From assembly GCA_963797535.1 (NCBI GenBank), contig CAWCPQ010000001.1:558001-622000 (forward strand): 64,000 nucleotides of DNA, written 5' to 3'. Every line of letters starts with the position of its first letter. Positions within the stretch are counted from its first letter, which is position 1. The notes under the pieces are model-generated. The model had not been told where the DNA came from. It saw only the letters and a list, made by a program, of their open reading frames with translations, and searched no databases. The translations under genes and the position numbers were made by a program. Positions 26,483 to 35,252 of the stretch are shown here, one piece after another. The stretch comes from JAWWOL01 sp963797535. Its GTDB lineage: Bacteria; Actinomycetota; Actinomycetes; JAWWOL01.

Positions 26483-27279
26483 GCACCCACGAGCTGGCGG
26501 CGGTCGAGCTGCCCGTGACGTCGCTTCCGGTGCCGCCGAGGAGCCCGTCGTGGGCAGCAGCTTTCGGCGCTGTCTACGCTGCCCAGCTCGCGCGGACCAG
26601 GGTCGTGCGGATCCCGCTGCTGTTCGTCGCGGCGTTCCAGAGCATCGGCATCCTCGTCCTGCTGCGCGTCGTCGGCGGCACGGGGGACGACGACGCCCAG
26701 ATCGTGGCCGGCGCGAGCGTTCTGGTGATCGCCTTCGTCGGGCTCAACCTGCTGGCTCAGCGTTTCGGCGCGCTCAAGGCCAACGGCGGGCTGGACTACT
26801 ACGCGGCGTTGCCGGTGCCGCCGAGCGTGGTGGTTCTGGCCACGGCGACGTCCTACGCGACCTTCGCCGTACCCGGCACCCTGGTCACCTTCGCCGCCGG
26901 TGTGGCGATGTTCGGCCTGCCCTGGACCCCGGCGCTGCTGCTGCCGATGGTGATCGTGCTGGCCGGCGCCTCCCTCGCCGGTGTGGGTGCCGCGATCGGT
27001 CTGCTGGCCCCCAAGCCGGAGATTGCGACCGTCGCCGGTCAGATCGGCATGTCGGCAGTGATCTTCCTCGACCTGGTGCCGGCGCACGGGCTGCCGGTGG
27101 CCGTTCAGGTGCTGCGGGCCTGCGTCCCGTCCACCTACGCAGCCGACGCCCTGGCCGAGGGGTTCGCCCGTCATCCGGACCCGTGGCTGATCGCCGGCGA
27201 CCTGCTCGTGTGCGTCGCCGTGGCTGCGGTCGCGCTCGCCCTGTCATCGCTCGCCCTGACCAGGGCCGTCCGACGGTGA
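26479..27279 (+). CDS. ABC-2 type transporter permease
   Basis: 266 residues with about six hydrophobic segments (for example IPLLFVAAFQSIGILVLLRV, ILVLAGASLAGVGAAIGLLAP, LLVCVAVAAVALALSSLAL). Pairs with the preceding ATPase to form an exporter; the substrate cannot be deduced. GTG start within the ATPase stop overlap. Confidence 0.88.
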   Translation: MSTHELAAVELPVTSLPVPPRSPSWAAAFGAVYAAQLARTRVVRIPLLFVAAFQSIGILVLLRVVGGTGDDDAQIVAGASVLVIAFVGLNLLAQRFGALKANGGLDYYAALPVPPSVVVLATATSYATFAVPGTLVTFAAGVAMFGLPWTPALLLPMVIVLAGASLAGVGAAIGLLAPKPEIATVAGQIGMSAVIFLDLVPAHGLPVAVQVLRACVPSTYAADALAEGFARHPDPWLIAGDLLVCVAVAAVALALSSLALTRAVRR

Positions 27280-27301
27280 TCAGGAGTGCTTGGATAGGGG
27301 C

Positions 27302-27952
27302 GTGAGCTCTCCAGCCGTTCCTCCGCCGTACTACTCCGGCGCTCAGGCACCCCGCCCGGTCCCGCCGGAGCCGGCCGCTCCGGCCCGCAGCTGGAAGCGT
27401 GACGTCAGCGTCGGTGCCGTCATCGTGGTGATCCTCGAGCTCGCCGCGTTCCCGGTCGGCCTGATCTGGGGCCACGTGGCGCCCCACACCCTCTACTACA
27501 CCGGCGGCCACCAGCTCAATCTCGTGGTCGGTGACGCGAAGCCGCTGGTACGGGCCGACGCGTGGTTCCTGCTCATCACCGGAATCGCCGGCATCATCAG
27601 CGGCGGGCTGACCTACTGGCTGGTCAAGCGAGCCGAGATCGGCGCAACAGTGGGCCTCGCCCTCGGTGGCCTGGCTGCCGGCTGGCTGGCCTGGCGGGTC
27701 GGTCACGCCTGGACCGGCGGGGTTCAGCCGATCAAGCTCGCGCTCACCCCGGACGGCACCAGGAAGCACCTCGCCCCCGACCTGGGTGCACGGGTGGTGC
27801 TGGTCAGCTGGGCGGTGGCGGCAGTGGTCGTGCACGGCCTGCTCTACGCGTTGATGTGGCCGACCAAGTCCGCACCCGAACAGCCGGACGCAGCGCAGCT
27901 GCTCGCTCCCGCGGCTGCTGCGCCGGACGAGCCGCCGCACGTCGAGAGCTAG
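27302..27952 (+). CDS. Hypothetical four-helix membrane protein
   Basis: 216 residues. A Pro-rich cytoplasmic start (SSPAVPPPYYSGAQAPRPVPP) is followed by hydrophobic segments around residues 40-60, 88-108, 118-135 and 165-185, with a periplasmic-looking loop between the first two. It resembles actinobacterial membrane proteins of unknown function. GTG at 27302; stop overlaps the next start by one base. No catalytic residues evident. Confidence 0.7.
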   Translation: MSSPAVPPPYYSGAQAPRPVPPEPAAPARSWKRDVSVGAVIVVILELAAFPVGLIWGHVAPHTLYYTGGHQLNLVVGDAKPLVRADAWFLLITGIAGIISGGLTYWLVKRAEIGATVGLALGGLAAGWLAWRVGHAWTGGVQPIKLALTPDGTRKHLAPDLGARVVLVSWAVAAVVVHGLLYALMWPTKSAPEQPDAAQLLAPAAAAPDEPPHVES

Positions 27953-28722
27953 TGGCCAGCCCACCGGCGGGCTTCGACCTCTCGCGGGAGCGGTCGATCG
28001 CGCTGGCGGCTGCCACTCATTGGGGGGTGCAGCTCGAACCCGCGTTTGACCTGTCGGCCGTGTCCTACGTCGCCCCTGCCGGCGACCTGGTGATCAAGGT
28101 GCCCTGGACCGGCGACGACGAGTCGCTGCACGAGGCGGACGCACTGCGGCTCTGGGACGGCAACGGTGCGGTGCGGCTGGTCGACGCCCATGGTGGGGCT
28201 CTGCTGGAGCGCAGAGCCCGCCCCGGACAGGACCTGTCGACCTTGCCGGACGCCGAGGCTACGGACGTGGCCGTGGAGCTGGCCGGCCGGCTGTGGCGGC
28301 CAGCAGCGGCCCCGTTTCGGCCCGTGCTGCCGCAGGTGCGGCGCTGGCTCGACAACGCCGACGACACTGTGCTCGTACCCCTGGCTCGGCGGCTGCTGGA
28401 GGAGATGCGCCCCTCGGCCGACTGGGTCGTGCACGGAGACTTCCACCACCACAACGTTCTGCGCCAGGGCGACCAGTGGGTGGTGATCGACCCGAAGCCC
28501 TACCTCGCCGACAGGGAGTACGACGTGCCGACGTTCCTGTGGAACCCGATCGGCAGCCGCCTCGATCAGCGGGACGTCGTGGAGGGCCGGATCGAGGCCT
28601 TCGTTGCGGCAGGGCTCGACGAGCGCCGGATCCGGGCGTGGACAGTCATTCGCGGCGCCTACCTCCGGTCGTCGCTGTCCGCCGAGATCGCGCGGGGCTT
28701 CACCGACGGTCCGAGCAGCTGA
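27952..28722 (+). CDS. Aminoglycoside/streptomycin 6-kinase-like phosphotransferase
   Basis: 256 residues of the APH(6)/hydroxyurea kinase family. Visible: phosphate-loop region YVAPAGDLVIKVPW, catalytic loop VVHGDFHHHNVL (Asp base) and metal-binding VVIDPKPYLADREYDVPTFLW. True resistance enzymes phosphorylate streptomycin, but chromosomal paralogues are common and the natural substrate is unknown. GTG start overlaps the previous stop. No mobile element nearby. Confidence 0.85.
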   Translation: MASPPAGFDLSRERSIALAAATHWGVQLEPAFDLSAVSYVAPAGDLVIKVPWTGDDESLHEADALRLWDGNGAVRLVDAHGGALLERRARPGQDLSTLPDAEATDVAVELAGRLWRPAAAPFRPVLPQVRRWLDNADDTVLVPLARRLLEEMRPSADWVVHGDFHHHNVLRQGDQWVVIDPKPYLADREYDVPTFLWNPIGSRLDQRDVVEGRIEAFVAAGLDERRIRAWTVIRGAYLRSSLSAEIARGFTDGPSS

Positions 28723-28902
28723 GCGGTTGCGTCCGCCGCCGACACGAGTTGATGATGTCCGTTCCGGCGGTGTGCTCTTGATGAGAGCGGCGACAGGCCA
28801 GCTGGTCCCTCATGAAAAGCCCACGCCGTGGTGGCACCTTTGCCTGACACGCACTCCCGGCGCGCTTGGCCAGGGTCCTGATCAAGGCTGGAGGATTGCG
28901 CG

Positions 28903-29538
28903 ATGTCGAGCCTGAAGGGCACCATCCGGCATCTGCTGAGCGTGCGCGCCGCACCGCTGCTCGTCGGCTACGGCGTGTTCCCGGCGGCACGCGAGGTCAT
29001 CGCCCTGGACGTGCTGCGGTGGCAGGAGGTCAAACGACGCGATGACCGGGGCCTGACAGCTCTGCTGATGCTGCTGACGGACACGACCCACGAGTTTCGC
29101 AACCTGTACTACCACCGCCTCGCCAGGCAGGGCCTGGCCGGCTTGGTGTTCAGCCGGTTGGCTGCCCTGATCTATCACGGCGAGCCGACGCTGTTCCTTC
29201 GTACGGCGGACATCGGTCCGGGGCTGTTCATCCAGCACGGCTTCGCCACGTCCATCGGCGCCAGCCGGGTGGGGGCTAACTGCTGGGTGAACCAGCAGGT
29301 GACCATCGGGTTCGACTCGTTTCTCAACGCGCCGGTCCTGGAGGACGAGGTGGTGGTGTCGGCCGGCGCCATCGTGATCGGCGGCGTCACCCTGGGTCGG
29401 GGCTGCCACGTGGGCGCTGGTGCTGTCGTCACGAAGGACGTGCCGGCAGGCATGGTGGCTGTCGGCACGGCGGCAACCAATCGCGAGCCGGGCCGCAACG
29501 CCAAGGCTCACGGACCCGGCAGCCCGGACCCTGCCTAG
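28903..29538 (+). CDS. Serine O-acetyltransferase-like (left-handed beta-helix) protein
   Basis: 211 residues. After an N-terminal helical part (EVIALDVLRWQEVKRRDD) comes a hexapeptide-repeat region: IGPGLFIQHGFATSIGASRVGANCWVN, TIGF, PVLEDEVVVSAGAIVIGGVTLGRGCHVGAGAVVTKDVPAGMVAVG. The fold and HGFATSIGA match CysE-type acetyltransferases, but the N-terminal domain is short, so it may act on another acceptor such as a sugar. ATG has GGAGG upstream. Ends overlap convergently with the next gene by 4 bases. Confidence 0.8.
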   Translation: MSSLKGTIRHLLSVRAAPLLVGYGVFPAAREVIALDVLRWQEVKRRDDRGLTALLMLLTDTTHEFRNLYYHRLARQGLAGLVFSRLAALIYHGEPTLFLRTADIGPGLFIQHGFATSIGASRVGANCWVNQQVTIGFDSFLNAPVLEDEVVVSAGAIVIGGVTLGRGCHVGAGAVVTKDVPAGMVAVGTAATNREPGRNAKAHGPGSPDPA

Positions 29539-30209
29539 TTGGCAGAGAAGGACGTGCCACGGAGGAGGTCCCAGCCGGGCACGGCCCCCAGGGCCTCCGT
29601 CAGGGCGGTTTCGCGGCGCAGCAGCGATCGCTCGGCGTTCAAGCGAGCAGCCGCGTCGTCGCACTCGAGCAGCCGCTGCCGGTCACCCAGATCCAGCACC
29701 ATCGACCCGGCGATCGCGTACGACAGGGCGACCGGGTCGCTCGGCATCGATCGCGGTTCGCGGGCCTCGACGCCCAGCTCGGTCAGCGCGTCCGCGTAGC
29801 CGTCGAACGCTGTCCGCGCTCCAGCGGCCTGCTCGGCCGCGCCGTCGCCGGACGGTTCGGCCAGCAGCTCGACCGAGCCGACCAGGTAGGGCGCGACCTC
29901 GCGCCGCAGCGACCTGACCCGAAACCGCACCATTCCGCTGCTCTCGACGAGGTAGCGGCCGTCCGGCAACGCAGTGACCTCGGTGACCTCCGCGACACAG
30001 CCCACCGCGTGCAGGTCACTGGCAGCCTCGACGCCTACCTCGTGGCCGGCCCGGATGGCGATCACGCCGAACCGGCGTGGCTCGTCGGCCGGCAGCGCCA
30101 GCAGATCCTCGACCAGGGTCCGGTAGCGGGGCTCGAAGATGTGCAGCGGCAGATCGAAGCCGGGCAGCAGGACCGCGCCGAGCGGGAACAGCGGCAGGTC
30201 GATGGCCAC
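29535..30209 (-). CDS. Lon N-terminal (LON substrate-binding) domain protein
   Basis: 224 residues starting MAIDLPLFPLGAVLLPGFDLPLHIFEPRYR, the hallmark of stand-alone LON-N domain proteins. RFGVIAI, GCVAEVTEV and RFRVRSL continue the beta-barrel; the C-terminal part is helical. It has no ATPase or protease domain. Such proteins are proposed to bind peptides or unfolded proteins, function unproven. Divergent from hisD. Confidence 0.9.
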   Translation of the reverse strand: MAIDLPLFPLGAVLLPGFDLPLHIFEPRYRTLVEDLLALPADEPRRFGVIAIRAGHEVGVEAASDLHAVGCVAEVTEVTALPDGRYLVESSGMVRFRVRSLRREVAPYLVGSVELLAEPSGDGAAEQAAGARTAFDGYADALTELGVEAREPRSMPSDPVALSYAIAGSMVLDLGDRQRLLECDDAAARLNAERSLLRRETALTEALGAVPGWDLLRGTSFSAN

Positions 30210-30276
30210 GCCTCAGAGTAGGCCGAGGCCGCAATCCCCGCGCGGTGGTGCGCGGGCCGCCGGTAGGCTGCCGAGC

Positions 30277-31590
30277 GTGATCCCTTCTCTCGACCTGCGT
30301 GGTCGCCGTGGCCTTGGTCCTGTCGAGGTGGCGGCACTGCTGCCCCGCGCCGCCGTCAACGTCGAGGACGCCGCCGAGGTGGTCCGCCCGATCCTCGACG
30401 ACATCCGGGCTCGCGGCTCCGCCGCGGTCCGGGACGCGACCCTGCGCATCGACGGCATCCGGCTCGACGCCCTGCGGGTGCCGATCGAGGCCATTGCCGC
30501 CGCGGGGGATCAGCTCGACAACCTGCAGCCGGGCCTGCGCGCTGCCCTCGAGGAGTGCATCCGCCGGTGCCGCGTCGTGCACGAGGCTCAGCGGCTCGAG
30601 GAGCACACCACCACCCTGGCGCCGGGTGCGACGGTGACCGAGCGCTACGTCCCGGTCGGCCGAGTCGGGCTGTACGTCCCCGGCGGCCTGGTCGCCTACC
30701 CGTCCAGCGTGGTCATGAACGTTGTGCCGGCACAAGTTGCCGGCGTCCGCTCGATCGCGGTGATGAGCCCGCCGCAGAAGTCCAACGGCGGCCTGCCCCA
30801 CCCCGCCGTCCTCGGGGCGTGTTCCCTGCTCGGCATCGACGAGGTCTACGCCGTCGGCGGGGCCCAGGCGGTCGGGATGGCGGCGTACGGGACCGAGGAC
30901 TGCCCGCCCGTCGACGTGATCACCGGTCCCGGCAACGTCTACGTCGCCGCGGCCAAGCGACTCGTCCGGGGGTTCGTCGGCATCGACGCCGAGGCCGGTC
31001 CCACCGAGATCGCGATCCTCGCTGACGAGACCGCCAACCCCGATCACGTGGCCGCCGACCTGATTGCCCAGGCCGAGCACGACCCGATGGCCGCCTGCCT
31101 GCTGGTGACGCCGAGCGAGGCCCTCCGCGACGCCGTCGCAGCCGCGCTCGTACCCCAGATCGCTGCGACCCGGCACCGTGAGCGGGTCGAGATCTCGCTC
31201 GCCGGCCAGTCCGCGCTGGCGCTCGTCGACGACCTCGACCACGGCATCGAGGTGGTCGACCTGTGGGCTGCCGAGCACCTCGAGGTCATCACCGTCGACG
31301 CCCGCGACGTCGCGATGCGCATCCGCAACGCCGGTGCGATCTTCGTCGGCCCGTACGCTCCGGTCAGCCTTGGTGACTACCTCGCCGGCTCCAACCACGT
31401 GCTGCCGACTGCGGGCTCCGCGCGGCACACCGCCGGGCTGTCGGTGCACTCGTTCCTGCGCGGCATCCACGTCATCGACTACGACCGCGAAGCCTTGGCC
31501 GCTGTCGCTCCGCACGTCGTCGCGCTCGGCAGCGCCGAGGACCTGATCGCGCACACCGACGCGGTGTCGATCCGGGTCGGCCGTGACTGA
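30277..31590 (+). CDS. hisD: Histidinol dehydrogenase
   Basis: 437 residues; converts L-histidinol to L-histidine with two NAD. The signature regions are YVPVGRVGLYVPGG, AYPSSVVMNVVPAQVAGV, ITGPGNVYVAAAKR, the zinc ligands around DLIAQAEHDP and the catalytic His in SGLSVHSFLR-like AGLSVHSFLRGIHV. GTG start at 30277 (MIPSLDLRG). Overlaps hisC by 8 bases. Confidence 0.96.
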   Translation: MIPSLDLRGRRGLGPVEVAALLPRAAVNVEDAAEVVRPILDDIRARGSAAVRDATLRIDGIRLDALRVPIEAIAAAGDQLDNLQPGLRAALEECIRRCRVVHEAQRLEEHTTTLAPGATVTERYVPVGRVGLYVPGGLVAYPSSVVMNVVPAQVAGVRSIAVMSPPQKSNGGLPHPAVLGACSLLGIDEVYAVGGAQAVGMAAYGTEDCPPVDVITGPGNVYVAAAKRLVRGFVGIDAEAGPTEIAILADETANPDHVAADLIAQAEHDPMAACLLVTPSEALRDAVAAALVPQIAATRHRERVEISLAGQSALALVDDLDHGIEVVDLWAAEHLEVITVDARDVAMRIRNAGAIFVGPYAPVSLGDYLAGSNHVLPTAGSARHTAGLSVHSFLRGIHVIDYDREALAAVAPHVVALGSAEDLIAHTDAVSIRVGRD

Positions 31591-32716
31591 GCCGGACGGT
31601 CTTCCGCTTCCGCTGCGGGACGATCTCGTCGGACAGGTCCCGTACGGCGCGCCCCAGCTCGACGTCCCGGTGCAGCTCAACGTCAACGAAAATCCCTACC
31701 CGCCCTCGCCTGCCCTGGTCGCCGACCTGGCGAAGGCGGTGGGGGAGGTAGCCGGCGGCCTCAACCGCTACCCCGACCGCGAGGCGTTGGCGCTGCGGGC
31801 CGACCTGGCGGGCTACCTCGCCAAGCGTGAGCAGATCACCGTCGACCAGTCCCGGGTGTGGGCGGCGAACGGCTCCAACGAGGTGATGCTCCAGCTGATG
31901 CAGGCCTTCGGCGGCCCGGGGCGCACGGCGCTGGGATTCAGCCCGACCTACGCGATGTATCCCGACTACTGCCGTGACACGTTCACCACGTGGGTGACGG
32001 AGCCGCGCGAGCCGGACTTCTCGATCGACCCGGCCAAGGCCGTCGCCGCCGTGGCCGAGCACCAGCCGACGGTCACCATCCTGACCTCGCCGAACAACCC
32101 GACCGGCACGGCGCTGCCACTCGACACGGCGCGGGAAGTCCTTGCTGCCACGGCAAAGTACGGCGGCCTCGTCGTCGTCGACGAGGCCTACGGCGAGTTC
32201 CGCAGGCCCGGCACCACCAGCGCGCTCGAGCTGCTCGCGACCGAGCCTCGCCTGATCGTCACCCGCACGATGAGCAAGGCGTTCGCCTTCGCCGGAACCC
32301 GGCTCGGCTACGCGGTCACGTCGCCCGGGATCGTGGACGCCCTGCGTCTCGTACGGCTGCCCTACCACCTCTCGGCGGTGACCCAGATCGTCGCGCGCAC
32401 CGCCATCGCCCACGCCGACGAGCTGCTCGCCACCGTCGACCTGATGCGCGACGAGCGCGACGCCCTCGTGCAGTGGCTGCGGTCGCAAGGCCTCGAGGTC
32501 GCCGACAGCGACGCCAACTTCGTGTTCTTCGGCCGCTTCGAGGACCGGGACGCGGTGTGGCAGCAGCTGCTCGACCGCGGAGTCCTGATCCGGGCGACCG
32601 GACCGGCCGGGTGGCTGCGGGTGAGCGTCGGCACGCCGGCCGAGATGGCGGCCTTCCGCACCGCGCTCCTCGAGGTCCTGGTGCTCGAGGTCCCAGTGAA
32701 GGAATCGTCCCGCTGA
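31583..32716 (+). CDS. hisC: Histidinol-phosphate aminotransferase
   Basis: PLP enzyme of fold type I, 377 residues. NVNENPYPPSP, SNEVMLQLMQAFGGPG, TSPNNPTGTALP, VVVDEAYGEF and the PLP-lysine motif TMSKAFAFAGTRLGY are clear. It transaminates imidazole acetol phosphate. The last six codons (VKESSR) and the stop are built from the first arm and centre of a dispersed palindromic repeat (32696-32734), so the natural C-terminus has probably been replaced or extended by the repeat. Confidence 0.96.
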   Translation: MTEPDGLPLPLRDDLVGQVPYGAPQLDVPVQLNVNENPYPPSPALVADLAKAVGEVAGGLNRYPDREALALRADLAGYLAKREQITVDQSRVWAANGSNEVMLQLMQAFGGPGRTALGFSPTYAMYPDYCRDTFTTWVTEPREPDFSIDPAKAVAAVAEHQPTVTILTSPNNPTGTALPLDTAREVLAATAKYGGLVVVDEAYGEFRRPGTTSALELLATEPRLIVTRTMSKAFAFAGTRLGYAVTSPGIVDALRLVRLPYHLSAVTQIVARTAIAHADELLATVDLMRDERDALVQWLRSQGLEVADSDANFVFFGRFEDRDAVWQQLLDRGVLIRATGPAGWLRVSVGTPAEMAAFRTALLEVLVLEVPVKESSR

Positions 32717-32734
32717 GCGGGACAAATCCTTCAC
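32696..32734. repeat. 39-bp palindromic repeat, copy 2, overlapping the hisC stop
   Basis: Arms GTGAAGGAATCGTCCCGCT and AGCGGGACAAATCCTTCAC around a central G. It differs from copy 1 (8463) at three positions. It lies exactly at the junction of convergent hisC and the SEC-C gene and could work as a bidirectional terminator. Confidence 0.78.
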
Positions 32735-32744
32735 CGCCTGCGAC

Positions 32745-33743
32745 CTAGGAGCGACCGCGCGGCAGGCAGCACTTCTTGTACTTTGCACCGGACCCGCACC
32801 AGCAGGTCCCGTTGCGGGGCGGCGGCCAGGGAACCATGGCGGGGGCAGGGCTTTGCTCCAACCACTCGAGGTAGCCCTGCTCGACGTCCGGGTCGATCTC
32901 GCTCTCGCCCAGCTCATCGGCGAAGGCGGCCAGCTGGTCGGCTGACCCACGGATCACCCGCACGTCCGTGACACCTTGCTCCGACCACTGCTGCAGGTCG
33001 ATCTCGAGCAGCCGCCGGTGCTCCTCCCAGGAGCCCTCCCAACCCTCAGCCAGCTGTAGCCACTGAGCGGTCAGCGCCTCGAAGTCCGGCTGCGGCCAGA
33101 ACAGCACCGAGTCCGGCGCTTCGAACTTCTCGACGGCTTCCCGCAGGTCGTGCGCGAGCTGGTCGAGCTCATCGTGGTCCAGCCCGAGCTCGCCCCGGAT
33201 CCGGTGCCGCACCTGTGCGAGGTCGTGGATCACCGTGGTGCTGCTGGCCAGCTCCGGGTCGTCGTCGTCCAGATCGGCGTCCCGCTCGATCGCCGTCTGC
33301 AGGGCTTCGGTGAGCCACTCGACCGCCAGCTCCTCGCGGCCGGCCGCTTCCAGCGCCTCGGCAACCGTCGGACCGGCAAGAACTTCGGTGGTCATCAGGG
33401 GCCTCAGCTCGAGCAGGCAGGCCATCCCCTCCTGCTCCCGCCCCGCGAGCAGCAGCAGCTCGCCGAGGTAGGCCTCGGTGAACGTCGAGTCCTCCGTCGG
33501 GTACTGCTGCTTCGCCGCAACTGCCCGTTCGGCCAGCGCGATGGCGCCGTCGAGGTCGTCGACCTGCTGATGGATCTCAGCGGCCAGGGTCAACGCATAG
33601 ACGGTGTCCGACGTGTCGGCCAGCCGCCCGGTGTCGACCGCCGCGACGATCCGCTCGGCGATCGCCAGCGGCTCGTCGCCGGACAGGGCGAGGTGACCCA
33701 AACCATCGAGGTCGTCGCCGGTCAGCAGGTCCCTGGTCGCCAT
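32745..33743 (-). CDS. SEC-C motif protein with TPR-like helical region
   Basis: 332 residues. The N-terminal 150 residues are helical repeats (YALTLAAEIHQQVDDLDGAIALAERAVAA, AYLGELLLLAGREQEGMA). The C-terminus has the SEC-C zinc motif NGTCWCGSGAKYKKCC, the same metal-binding tail that SecA uses for SecB and ribosome contact. The middle is acidic and Trp-rich. Probably a protein-binding factor; partner unknown. It interrupts the his genes on the opposite strand and is divergent from hisB. Confidence 0.85.
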   Translation of the reverse strand: MATRDLLTGDDLDGLGHLALSGDEPLAIAERIVAAVDTGRLADTSDTVYALTLAAEIHQQVDDLDGAIALAERAVAAKQQYPTEDSTFTEAYLGELLLLAGREQEGMACLLELRPLMTTEVLAGPTVAEALEAAGREELAVEWLTEALQTAIERDADLDDDDPELASSTTVIHDLAQVRHRIRGELGLDHDELDQLAHDLREAVEKFEAPDSVLFWPQPDFEALTAQWLQLAEGWEGSWEEHRRLLEIDLQQWSEQGVTDVRVIRGSADQLAAFADELGESEIDPDVEQGYLEWLEQSPAPAMVPWPPPRNGTCWCGSGAKYKKCCLPRGRS

Positions 33744-33854
33744 GCGGGGAGCGTAGTCTGCGGCCCCCGCGGTTTCAGCCGTCGGGATATCCCGCGGTGG
33801 GGGCCGGGGCCCTCCACTACCGTGAGCGCTGCGAACTCGTCTTCAGGAGGACCC

Positions 33855-34442
33855 GTGGGTCGTACGGCGCAGGTCAAGCGTGAGACCAAGGAGTCGAGCG
33901 TCCTCGTCGAGATCGACCTCGACGGCCAGGGCGACACCGACATCGACACCGGTGTGCCGTTCTTCGACCACATGCTGCAGCAGATCGGCAAGCACGGCTT
34001 GTTCGACCTGATGGTACGGACCAAGGGCGACCTCGAGGTCGACGCTCACCACACGGTCGAGGACACCTCGCTCGCCCTCGGTCAGGCCCTGCGCGAGGCG
34101 TTGGGCGACAAGGCCGGCATCCGCCGGTTCGGCGACGCGCTGATCCCGCTCGACGACACCCTCGCCCAGGCGGCCGTCGACCTGTCCGGTCGGCCCTACC
34201 TCGTGCACGAGCAGCCGCAGATCGTCGAGCTGATCGGCACCTACGACACCACGTTGACCAAGCACATCTGGGAGTCCTTCGTCGCGGAGGCCCGGATCGG
34301 GCTGCACGTCCGCGTGCTGTCCGGAAACAACGGCCACCACGTCGTCGAGGCCCAGTTCAAGGCCGTCGCCAGGGCACTGCGCGACGCCGTCGCGATCGAC
34401 CCGCGGGTGTCGGGAGTGCCGTCCACCAAGGGTTCGCTGTGA
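33855..34442 (+). CDS. hisB: Imidazoleglycerol-phosphate dehydratase
   Basis: 195 residues. The manganese-binding repeats are present: TGVPFFDHMLQQIGKHG and VDAHHTVEDTSLALGQAL, then FVAEARIGLHVRVLSGNNGHHVVEA. Monofunctional (no phosphatase domain), as in actinobacteria. GTG start follows a strong AGGAGG. Confidence 0.96.
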   Translation: MGRTAQVKRETKESSVLVEIDLDGQGDTDIDTGVPFFDHMLQQIGKHGLFDLMVRTKGDLEVDAHHTVEDTSLALGQALREALGDKAGIRRFGDALIPLDDTLAQAAVDLSGRPYLVHEQPQIVELIGTYDTTLTKHIWESFVAEARIGLHVRVLSGNNGHHVVEAQFKAVARALRDAVAIDPRVSGVPSTKGSL

Positions 34443-34455
34443 CGAAGGACAACCG

Positions 34456-34638
34456 GTGAGCAAGGGCGGGAGCCACGCCGCCGGCATCCTCATGATGATC
34501 GCCGCCGGCATCCTCACCGGGGGTGCCTACTCGCTGTGGCAGCACGAGCCGCGTACCAAGGCCTATGTCGGCGTTGCCTTCATCGTCGGCGTCATCGCTG
34601 CCGTGCTGCTGTTCTCCGGCTACACCCGGCTCGGCTGA
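34456..34638 (+). CDS. Small two-helix membrane protein between hisB and hisH
   Basis: 60 residues: MSKGGSHAAGILMMIAAGIL, a short polar loop (WQHEPRTK) and a second hydrophobic helix (VGVAFIVGVIAAVLLFSGY). GTG start 13 bases after the hisB stop; stop overlaps the hisH ATG. Similar small membrane proteins occur at this position in other actinobacterial his operons. Function unknown. Confidence 0.8.
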   Translation: MSKGGSHAAGILMMIAAGILTGGAYSLWQHEPRTKAYVGVAFIVGVIAAVLLFSGYTRLG

Positions 34639-35252
34639 TGGCGGCGCCCACTGTCGTCGTGCTCGACTACGGCTCCGGCAACATCCGCTCGGCGCAACGC
34701 GCGCTGGAGCGGGTGGGTGCCGACGTGACCGTCACCAGCGACATCACCCACGCCGCTGAGGTCGACGGGCTGGTCGTGCCCGGCGTCGGTGCCTTCGCCG
34801 CCTGCATGGCCGGGCTGCTCGAGGTCGGTGGGGACGCGGTCATCCGCGAACGACTGGCCGCCGGGCGACCAGTGCTCGGCATCTGCGTCGGCATGCAGAT
34901 CCTGTACGGCAACGGCGTCGAGCACGACATCGACACCCCCGGCGTCGGCGTGCTGGAGGGTACGGTCGACCGGCTCGAGGCCCCCGTGCTCCCGCACATG
35001 GGCTGGAACACCCTCGAGCCGCACGAGGGCAGCACGCTGTTCGCCGGCATCGAGGGCGAGCGGTTCTACTTCGTCCACTCCTACGCCGCGCAGCAGGCGT
35101 CGATGGCTGACCACGCGACCTGGGCCGAGCACGGCAGCCGGTTCGTGGCCGCGGTCGAGCGAGGCAGCCTGAGCGCGACGCAGTTCCACCCCGAGAAGTC
35201 CGGCGACGCCGGCGCCCACCTGCTCGAGAACTGGTTGAGGTCCCTGGCATGA
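34638..35252 (+). CDS. hisH: Imidazole glycerol phosphate synthase glutaminase subunit
   Basis: 204 residues, class I glutamine amidotransferase supplying ammonia to HisF. The triad is visible: Cys in VLGICVGMQILYG, His and Glu in TQFHPEKSG. The N-terminus VVVLDYGSGNIRSAQRALERVG is typical. Overlaps the start of hisA by 4 bases. Confidence 0.96.
   Translation: MAAPTVVVLDYGSGNIRSAQRALERVGADVTVTSDITHAAEVDGLVVPGVGAFAACMAGLLEVGGDAVIRERLAAGRPVLGICVGMQILYGNGVEHDIDTPGVGVLEGTVDRLEAPVLPHMGWNTLEPHEGSTLFAGIEGERFYFVHSYAAQQASMADHATWAEHGSRFVAAVERGSLSATQFHPEKSGDAGAHLLENWLRSLA

Noticed and set aside
27952..28722. Acquired aminoglycoside resistance gene
   Set aside because: Family match only; codon use and operon context are native and no mobile element is near, so a resistance role is not supported.
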